Assembly: GCA_021828605.1 (NCBI GenBank) | Contig: JAJZEG010000099.1 | Location: forward strand, 1-11,676 | Length of the DNA stretch: 11,676 nucleotides | Direction: 5' to 3' | DNA from: Pseudomonadota bacterium | Lineage (GTDB): Bacteria; Pseudomonadota; Alphaproteobacteria; Acetobacterales; Acetobacteraceae | In this document: piece after piece, positions 7,359-11,676 of the stretch | How the letters are laid out: every line of letters begins with the position of its first letter | Position numbering within the stretch: position 1 is the stretch's first letter | Notes under the pieces: generated by a model | Told to the model about the DNA's origin: nothing | Databases searched by the model: none | The model's input: the letters and a program-made list of their open reading frames with translations, nothing else | Translations under genes and position numbers: made by a program

Positions 7359-7696
7359 CTATTAGGTTTGCTTTATCTACTGTTTAGACATATTTGTAAG
7401 CGTATTATCGAATATTTGATGACATTATATTAATACAACCACCAATGGAGTCACGTACATTATTATTTTGTAATGTGCATCTATCGATTAATGACAAATG
7501 TATTATCGATTCGGTATTTACAGGATAATATTATTAAGGTTGTGCTTATTAATATTAACACAACTTGTTACTATCATTTTACAATAGATTTCTGTTCTGT
7601 TGCGTGAAAATTCGAGCAACGTTCCACTAAACTTGATGCCGAGCCCTCCGCCGCGCTGATCTGGTGCTCCCTTTGCAGATAGAGTACACTAGGCTT
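7359..7696. promoter_or_regulatory. AT-rich divergent intergenic region with repeats (Hint gene / NfeD-like gene)
   Basis: This is the only stretch of more than 300 bases without a gene. From about 7365 to 7620 it is strikingly AT-rich against GC-rich surroundings, then returns to GC-rich sequence before the NfeD-like gene. It holds inverted repeat ACATTA (7457-7462) / TAATGT (7471-7476) and inverted repeat GTTGTG (7539-7544) / CACAAC (7559-7564). It also holds three copies of TATCGA(A/T)T at 7406-7413, 7482-7489 and 7504-7511, of which the last two are 22 bp apart. A 10-bp direct repeat, GTATTATCGA, occurs at 7402-7411 and 7500-7509. These look like operator or architectural-protein sites, but no specific regulator can be named. 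I see no credible ORF, tRNA or mobile-element end in it. Confidence 0.55.
7424..7429 (-). promoter_or_regulatory. Candidate -10 box for the Hint gene
   Basis: The minus strand reads a consensus TATAAT at 7429-7424, about 78 bp upstream of the Hint ATG at 7346, implying a leader of roughly 70 nt. No good -35 hexamer sits 16-18 bp upstream; GTGACT lies at an overlong spacing. In such AT-rich DNA a chance TATAAT is likely, so this is only a weak candidate. Confidence 0.25.
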
Positions 7697-8146
7697 ATGC
7701 AGTTGGTTTTCCTGGGATTGGCGCTCGCTGCCGCTCTGGTGGAGTTATCCACCGGCACTTTCTATCTCGCTGCTGTCGCCCTGATCGCGCTCGGCACGGC
7801 GGCGTTGGGTTTCCTGTTACCCGATGATGATCTGATTTTGGTGTTTCTGGGCGGCAGCTTGATCGCCCTCGCTTTGGTGCGCGCATGGCATCGCCGTGAG
7901 GCACGCAAACCAGGATTGCCGGATTTGGATGCCGGGCAATTTGTAACGATTTCGGCCCATGGCGCTCTTCCCGATCATGTCGTGGTCACCTATCGCGGCA
8001 CGCGGTGGGATGGTGTGATGATCGATGGGGCACAGCCGATCATTGGTAACGAGGCCGTCATTATCCGAAAGTTAGGCAGCCAATTGCAGCTCGCCGCGCC
8101 AACCACCCCATCAAAGCCGCAATCCCAACCCCCTTTTTTGTCCTGA
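7697..8146 (+). CDS. NfeD-like membrane protein (partner of the downstream stomatin)
   Basis: This short NfeD-family protein (149 residues from ATG 7697) is of the kind encoded next to SPFH/stomatin genes and thought to work with them in membrane-domain organisation or membrane-protein quality control. It has three predicted membrane segments at about 3-17, 21-40 and 46-62, with VELSTGTFYLAA between the first two and LPDDD before the third. A cytoplasmic or periplasmic OB-fold-like domain follows at about 78-135 (TYRGTRWDGV, GNEAVIIRKLG). The tail is Pro/Gln/Ser-rich. The frame is also open from a GTG at 7664, but the 11 extra residues are polar and have no SD. The ATG puts the hydrophobic segment at the N terminus as usual, although its own SD is also weak. 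The TGA lies 12 bp before the stomatin ATG, so the two are surely one operon. It lacks the protease domain of long NfeD forms. Confidence 0.85.
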   Translation: MQLVFLGLALAAALVELSTGTFYLAAVALIALGTAALGFLLPDDDLILVFLGGSLIALALVRAWHRREARKPGLPDLDAGQFVTISAHGALPDHVVVTYRGTRWDGVMIDGAQPIIGNEAVIIRKLGSQLQLAAPTTPSKPQSQPPFLS

Positions 8147-8158
8147 CCAGAGGTTACC

Positions 8159-9142
8159 ATGTCATCCTTTTACGTGTCGCTGATTATTTTCGTCCTTTTA
8201 CTCCTGTTGATTCTCGCCACCTTGCGCTCGGCATTCCGCATTGTGCCGCAACAGCAAAATTGGCTGGTCGAACGGCTTGGTAAGTTTCATCGCACGCTCG
8301 GCCCCGGCCTTAATTTTGTTGGCCCCTTCATCGACCGGGTAGCGTTTCGCTTTGATATGCGCGAAGTGCCGACCGAGGTTGCGCCGCAAGTGTGTATTTC
8401 GCTCGACAACACCACCCTCACCGTCGATGGGTTTCTGTATTTGCAAATAACCGATCCGGTGAAGGCGGCTTATGGCTCAAGCAACCCAATGAACGCCGCC
8501 ATGCAGCTCGCGCAAACCACCATGCGCTCGGAAATCGGCAAACTGCATCTCGATCAGGCGCTGTCATCGCGGCAAATCCTCAATACCGCCGTTGCCTCCT
8601 CGGTCGATGAAGCGGCGGTGAATTGGGGCATCAAGGTGCTGCGCTACGAAATCAAGGACATCACCCCGCCCGCCGAAATTTTGCACGCCATGGAATTGCA
8701 AATCACCGCCGAGCGCGAGAAGCGCGCGACCATCGCTCGGTCCGAAGGCCAGCGTCAGCAGCAAATCAATACCTCGGAAGGCCAACGCCAGCAGGAAATC
8801 AATATCGCGGATGGGCGCAGGCAAGCCGAGGTGCTCCGCGCCGAAGGTGAAGCCAAGGCGATTGAACTTGTTGCCACCGCCACCGCTGCGGCGATTCGCA
8901 CCATCGGCTCCTCAGCCGTCACCGAGGGCGGCATGGCTGCGCTGCAAATGCAGCTCGCGAAGGATTATATCAGCCAATGGGGTAACCTGGCCAAGCAAGG
9001 CACTTCGCTGATCGTGCCCGCCAATTTGGGCGATATCGGCTCGATGGTCGGCACCGCTTTGCAAATGGTCCGCACCGATGCCCTGCCGCGCCCGTCAGGG
9101 CCGAACGCGCAGGGGCCTGGCTCGGTGCCCCCGAGCCGGTAA
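8159..9142 (+). CDS. Stomatin/prohibitin-like SPFH (band 7) membrane protein, QmcA-like
   Basis: This 327-residue protein is a membrane-anchored scaffold of the SPFH superfamily. An N-terminal hydrophobic anchor covers about 5-20. The band-7 domain runs from about 28 to 180, with the signatures RIVPQQQNWLVERLGKF, LGPGLNFVGPFID, TTLTVDGFLYLQITDP and TTMRSEIGKLHLDQALSSR. Next come five tandem 11-residue repeats at residues 184-238 (AEREKRATIAR, SEGQRQQQINT, SEGQRQQEINI, ADGRRQAEVLR, AEGEAKAIELV), typical of the hendecad coiled coil that drives stomatin oligomerisation. A Pro/Gly-rich tail closes the protein. AGAGG just upstream of ATG 8159 serves as SD. The NfeD-like gene lies 12 bp upstream in the same operon, the classic stomatin-NfeD pairing (established for the families). 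The stop is 5 bp from the stop of convergent metZ. QmcA is the nearest named homologue, but the role is inferred from family only. Confidence 0.93.
   Translation: MSSFYVSLIIFVLLLLLILATLRSAFRIVPQQQNWLVERLGKFHRTLGPGLNFVGPFIDRVAFRFDMREVPTEVAPQVCISLDNTTLTVDGFLYLQITDPVKAAYGSSNPMNAAMQLAQTTMRSEIGKLHLDQALSSRQILNTAVASSVDEAAVNWGIKVLRYEIKDITPPAEILHAMELQITAEREKRATIARSEGQRQQQINTSEGQRQQEINIADGRRQAEVLRAEGEAKAIELVATATAAAIRTIGSSAVTEGGMAALQMQLAKDYISQWGNLAKQGTSLIVPANLGDIGSMVGTALQMVRTDALPRPSGPNAQGPGSVPPSR
9117..9139. other. GC hairpin at the convergent stomatin/metZ gene ends
   Basis: GGCTCGG (9119-9125) and CCGAGCC (9131-9137) form a 7-bp stem with a 5-nt loop, extendable by a T-G wobble and one C-G pair to 9117-9139. 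It lies in the last codons of the stomatin gene and ends one base before its stop codon. It is also just downstream of metZ on the other strand. No U-tract follows in either direction, so it is not a canonical intrinsic terminator. It may slow polymerase or protect 3' ends. Confidence 0.35.
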
Positions 9143-9147
9143 GGCGG

Positions 9148-10329
9148 TTAGAGGGCTGCGAGGCCGCGATCCAGATCATCGATCAGGTCGGCCACGTCTT
9201 CGAGCCCGACCGAAAACCGGATCGTGCCATCGGTAATGCCGAGCCGTGCCCGCTCCTCAGCGCCAATGCGCATATGGGTGGTGGTCGCCGGGTGGGTTAC
9301 CATCGATTTCGAATCGCCCAAATTATTCGAAATCGCGATCAATTTGAGCGCATTCATGAAGGTGAAGGCGGACTGTTGCCCGCCCTCTAATTCAAACGTC
9401 ACCAAAGTGCCGCCATCGCTCATTTGCGCGCGCGCCAGCGCCGTTTGCGGATGATCGGCGCGAAACGGATAGAGCGAACGGCGCACTGTCGGCGCCTGGG
9501 CCAAATGATCGGCGAGGATTGCCGCGGACTGGCAGGATTGGCGCACCCGCAGCGCCATGGTTTCCAACCCTTTGAGAATAATCCAGGCATTGAACGGCGA
9601 GAGCGCCGGGCCGGTATTGCGAATGAACGGCTGCAACACGGTCTCGATCCAATGCTTGCTGCCCAGAACCGCGCCGCCGAGCACCCTGCCCTGCCCATCC
9701 ATATGTTTGGTTGCCGAATACACCACCACATCGGCGCCGAATTCGATGGGGCGTTGCAAGAGCGGCGTGGCAAACACATTATCGACCATCACCATCGCCC
9801 CCGCCGCGTGCGCCAAATCGGCCACGGCGCGCAAATCGATAATATCGAGCATGGGATTGGACGGGGTTTCCAGCAGCACAATCGCGGTGCGTCGCGCCAG
9901 CGCCTGTTTCCAGGCGGCCAAATCGCCACCATCGACAAACACCGTCTCGATGCCGTAGCGCGGCAGCAAGGTCGAGATTATCCAATGGCATGAGCCAAAC
10001 AAGGCGCGCGACGCCACCACCCGGTCGCCGGCCTGTAACTGGCACAACATCGCTGCATGTACCGCAGCCATGCCCGTCGCCGTCGCGCGGCAGGCTTCAG
10101 CGCCCTCAATCGCCGCTAACCTTCCTTCCAACATGCTGACCGTTGGGTTGCCGAAGCGCGAATATTGATAATGCTCAACCTCGCCCTTGAAGGTCGCTTC
10201 CGCCTGCTCGGCATTGTCATAAACAAAGCCGGAGGTCAGAAACAACGCTTCGGCGTTTTCCGCGAAATTCGAGCGGATTTGCCCCGCATGAACCAGTTGC
10301 GTGGCCGGACGGTAGGATTGCTTGCTCAT
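9148..10329 (-). CDS. metZ: O-succinylhomoserine sulfhydrylase
   Basis: This cytosolic PLP enzyme of the Cys/Met metabolism family makes homocysteine from O-succinylhomoserine and sulfide in direct-sulfhydrylation methionine synthesis. The 393 residues from ATG 10329 show YSRFGNPT (57-64), the ring-stacking region TATGMAAV, LETPSNP (153-159) and VDN (182-184). The Schiff-base lysine is Lys208 in SATKHMDGQGR. DGQGRVLGGAVLG is characteristic of MetZ rather than MetB or MetC. The C-terminal half has SNNLGDSKSMVTHP and a GLED segment near the end. The start is supported by AGGAG, 4 nt before the ATG. The frame is open to 10407, but that extension is Arg-rich, unlike the family, and crosses the leader hairpin. 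Its stop is 5 bp from that of the stomatin gene. Exact acyl specificity (succinyl versus acetyl) is inferred from motif resemblance. Confidence 0.93.
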   Translation of the reverse strand: MSKQSYRPATQLVHAGQIRSNFAENAEALFLTSGFVYDNAEQAEATFKGEVEHYQYSRFGNPTVSMLEGRLAAIEGAEACRATATGMAAVHAAMLCQLQAGDRVVASRALFGSCHWIISTLLPRYGIETVFVDGGDLAAWKQALARRTAIVLLETPSNPMLDIIDLRAVADLAHAAGAMVMVDNVFATPLLQRPIEFGADVVVYSATKHMDGQGRVLGGAVLGSKHWIETVLQPFIRNTGPALSPFNAWIILKGLETMALRVRQSCQSAAILADHLAQAPTVRRSLYPFRADHPQTALARAQMSDGGTLVTFELEGGQQSAFTFMNALKLIAISNNLGDSKSMVTHPATTTHMRIGAEERARLGITDGTIRFSVGLEDVADLIDDLDRGLAAL

Positions 10330-10349
10330 AATGCTCCTATATCGCCTGC

Positions 10350-10374
10350 GGCGCCAAGGGCAAGCCGTGGCGCC
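10350..10374 (-). promoter_or_regulatory. Hairpin in the metZ leader next to the ribosome binding site
   Basis: GGCGCCA (10350-10356) and TGGCGCC (10368-10374) form a 7-bp GC-rich stem with an 11-nt loop that can partly fold further (GGC/GCC). In the metZ transcript it sits about 11 nt upstream of the AGGAG SD, so it could influence initiation. No U-tract follows it and I recognise no riboswitch class in it. Whether it regulates metZ is unknown. Confidence 0.4.
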
Positions 10375-10391
10375 GGGCCTCTGGAAGGACA

Positions 10392-10419
10392 TGAGCGCAT
10401 TGATCAAAAATAGCGCTCA
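10392..10419. promoter_or_regulatory. Inverted repeat between divergent metZ and glycosyltransferase genes
   Basis: TGAGCGC (10392-10398) is repeated inverted as GCGCTCA (10413-10419), with a 14-bp AT-rich centre containing the 8-bp palindrome TTGATCAA (10400-10407). It lies 63 bp upstream of the metZ ATG and 41 bp upstream of the glycosyltransferase ATG, a good position for an operator controlling one or both genes. It could equally be a hairpin in a leader RNA. No cognate regulator is recognised. Confidence 0.45.
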
Positions 10420-10460
10420 AAATTTACCTTGTATTGAGGTTTAGCCGGTAGCCTGTCTGC

Positions 10461-11438
10461 ATGACCCGCCCCCGTCGCCTCGCGATTATGCTGCTGCCCG
10501 GCCTTGATCATTTCATGGCGGATATTATCGCGCGCCTACCCGCCGCCAGCCTTTGGGACATAAGGGCGTTTCATCTCTCCGCTGATCAGCCGGACGCGCT
10601 GCATCAGGCCTTGGCCTGGGCCGATGATCCGGCGCGCGATGCAGTCTGGTTCGAGTTTTGTTGGCCACCTTTTCCCGCGATGATCGCCGCCACTGATTTC
10701 GCGGGTCGGCGGGTTATCATGCGGGTACACCGGATTGAAGCGTTCGAGACCGATCATGCCGCCCGCGCACCCTGGCCGAAAATATCGGACGTGATTGTGG
10801 TCAGCACCGATATGGCCAAGCGATTGCGTGATGTTGCACCCACCCTTGAGCGCAGCACCCGGCTGCATATCATCCATAATGGCGTCGATATCGCGCGTTT
10901 TGCCCCCGATCCAGCCATCATCCGCGAGCCGTTCCGGCTTGGCTGGTGTGGCAATTTTATACTCCGCAAAAATCCGGCACTCGCCCTCCAGATTCTCGCG
11001 GCCCTGCATCGCACCGAGCCGCGCTGGCGCCTCGCCATCGCCTCAGGTGGCGGCGATCCGGTGGCGTTCGCCAGCTTCAGCCATCTCGCCGCAAAGTTGG
11101 GCGTGTCACTCGCCATCGATTGGGAGGGTGCGGTGCCGCAGCCGGGCATTCACCTCTGGCATCAGCGCAATACGCTGCTGCTTTCCACCAGCCTGCATGA
11201 GAGTTTTGGCTATGCGATTGCCGAAGCCGCCGCCTGCGGGTGCGATATCGCACTCCTCGATCATCCGGGGGCGGCGGAATTCTGGCCATCCGAGACGATG
11301 TTTGCCTCGGTCGAGCAGGCCGTCGCGATCATTGAGGCGCATGCGCCACAACGCTGGCGCGAGCATATTGCCGGGCGATTTTCACTTGATCGGCAAATCG
11401 CGGCACTCGCCGCTTTGCTCGACCATCCGGTCAACTGA
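10461..11438 (+). CDS. Glycosyltransferase, GT4/GT-B type
   Basis: This probable retaining glycosyltransferase of the GT4 family (325 residues) transfers a sugar from a nucleotide donor, probably to a surface polysaccharide, lipid or protein in the cytoplasm. The N-terminal half (about 1-140) looks like the acceptor Rossmann domain. IIHNGVDIARFAP (137-149) is the usual hinge motif. GWCGNFILRKNP (161-172) has the donor-phosphate Arg/Lys position. The C-terminal donor site has the EX7E motif in HESFGYAIAEAAACG (Glu247 and Glu255). There is no signal peptide or membrane helix. The ATG at 10461 has only a weak SD. It stands alone, divergent from metZ, and its last 8 bases overlap the end of the next minus-strand gene. 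Donor and acceptor cannot be inferred, and no polysaccharide cluster is visible in the window. Confidence 0.85.
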   Translation: MTRPRRLAIMLLPGLDHFMADIIARLPAASLWDIRAFHLSADQPDALHQALAWADDPARDAVWFEFCWPPFPAMIAATDFAGRRVIMRVHRIEAFETDHAARAPWPKISDVIVVSTDMAKRLRDVAPTLERSTRLHIIHNGVDIARFAPDPAIIREPFRLGWCGNFILRKNPALALQILAALHRTEPRWRLAIASGGGDPVAFASFSHLAAKLGVSLAIDWEGAVPQPGIHLWHQRNTLLLSTSLHESFGYAIAEAAACGCDIALLDHPGAAEFWPSETMFASVEQAVAIIEAHAPQRWREHIAGRFSLDRQIAALAALLDHPVN

Positions 11439-11676
11439 CCTGGATCGTCCCGGTCAGATGCAGCGGATAGGCGCTGGCAAAGCCTGGGATCGGCACCGGC
11501 AGATTGACCGTGGCCTGGATCGAATAGGTCTCGAAGGTTTGCAGCGGATCGCTTGATGAGCAGGAGGGTTGGTTGGAGCTTGGCGGGCTCGGATTGGAGG
11601 ATTGCTGGTTGGAGGCGCAATCATAGGTGGTCACCGGTGCCGTCGCCAAGGTAACATCGGCGATAGTGTTTTGCGC
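11431..11676 (-). CDS. C-terminal end of an unidentified protein, possibly TadE/TadG-like (continues past the right edge)
   Basis: The minus strand is open from the window edge at 11676 to the TGA at 11433-11431, giving 81 visible residues. The segment has a Ser/Asn/Pro-rich stretch with two cysteines (YDCASNQQSSN to SCSSSDP). After it comes a beta-like end, YSIQATVNLPVPIPGF, finishing TGTIQVS. The pattern of a disulphide-prone loop followed by an 'ATV-x-PVP-PGF' strand and a short final strand resembles C-termini of TadE/TadG-type pilus-associated proteins. The match is weak and could be another exported protein. It converges with the glycosyltransferase and overlaps its stop region by 8 bp. 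The frame, stop and overlap are seen directly; the identity is a guess. Confidence 0.55.
   Translation of the reverse strand, partial: AQNTIADVTLATAPVTTYDCASNQQSSNPSPPSSNQPSCSSSDPLQTFETYSIQATVNLPVPIPGFASAYPLHLTGTIQVS

Noticed and set aside
7359..7663. Mobile element or IS remnant in the AT-rich spacer
   Set aside because: There are no terminal inverted repeats of the right length, no target duplication and no transposase fragment in any frame. The repeats found are short and internal.
7664..7696. GTG start for the NfeD-like gene
   Set aside because: The added 11 residues are polar, lack an SD and precede what is normally the N-terminal hydrophobic segment.
10330..10407. Extended metZ start at 10407
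   Set aside because: The extra 26 residues are Arg-rich and encoded across the leader hairpin, while ATG 10329 has its own AGGAG site and gives the usual family length.
10330..10460. SAM-II riboswitch upstream of metZ
   Set aside because: A GGCTAAACC string on the minus strand at about 10438-10447 recalls the SAM-II 3' core, but the paired 5' GATTTAA-type segment is absent and the site would extend into the glycosyltransferase start. No pseudoknot could be drawn.

Overview
The window reads as a gene-dense stretch of the chromosome of an alphaproteobacterium, most likely a member of the Acetobacteraceae/Rhodospirillales. This is inferred from the moderately high G+C by eye, the alphaproteobacterial form of SerC directly upstream of a long SerA, a MetZ-type sulfhydrylase, and a Hint_2 protein with the C-terminal extension seen in Acetobacteraceae proteins. 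There is no transposase, integrase, CRISPR array, tRNA or rRNA. Nearly every gene is intact; only the two at the window edges are cut.

Layout. (1) 1-2396, plus strand: the 3' part of serC, then serA, which are two steps of phosphorylated serine biosynthesis. (2) 2397-4001, minus strand: prfC (release factor 3), whose stop codon directly abuts that of serA. (3) 4048-5673, plus strand: a complete histone-deacetylase-fold amidohydrolase, then an exported DUF192 protein. (4) 5679-5709: a strong hairpin between convergent genes, with a U-tract in the minus-strand reading. (5) 5727-7346, minus strand: a large Hint (hedgehog/intein) domain protein with a beta-rich N-terminal region. (6) 7347-7696: a very AT-rich intergenic block with inverted and direct repeats, which separates the Hint gene from (7), a plus-strand pair at 7697-9142 encoding an NfeD-like membrane protein and a stomatin/SPFH protein. 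(8) 9148-10329, minus strand: metZ (O-succinylhomoserine sulfhydrylase). (9) 10330-10460: a divergent intergenic region with two inverted repeats. (10) 10461-11438, plus strand: a GT4-type glycosyltransferase. It overlaps tail-to-tail with (11), the C-terminal end of a minus-strand protein running off the right edge, possibly TadE/TadG-like.

Most of the content is housekeeping: serine and methionine/cysteine metabolism, translation termination and membrane quality control. The parts least explained by known biology are the Hint protein with its AT-rich control region, the substrate of the deacetylase-like enzyme, and the structured metZ leader. I did not find a convincing new multi-gene defence or mobile system. 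The Hint locus, with its own terminator and atypical upstream DNA, is the best candidate for something undescribed.
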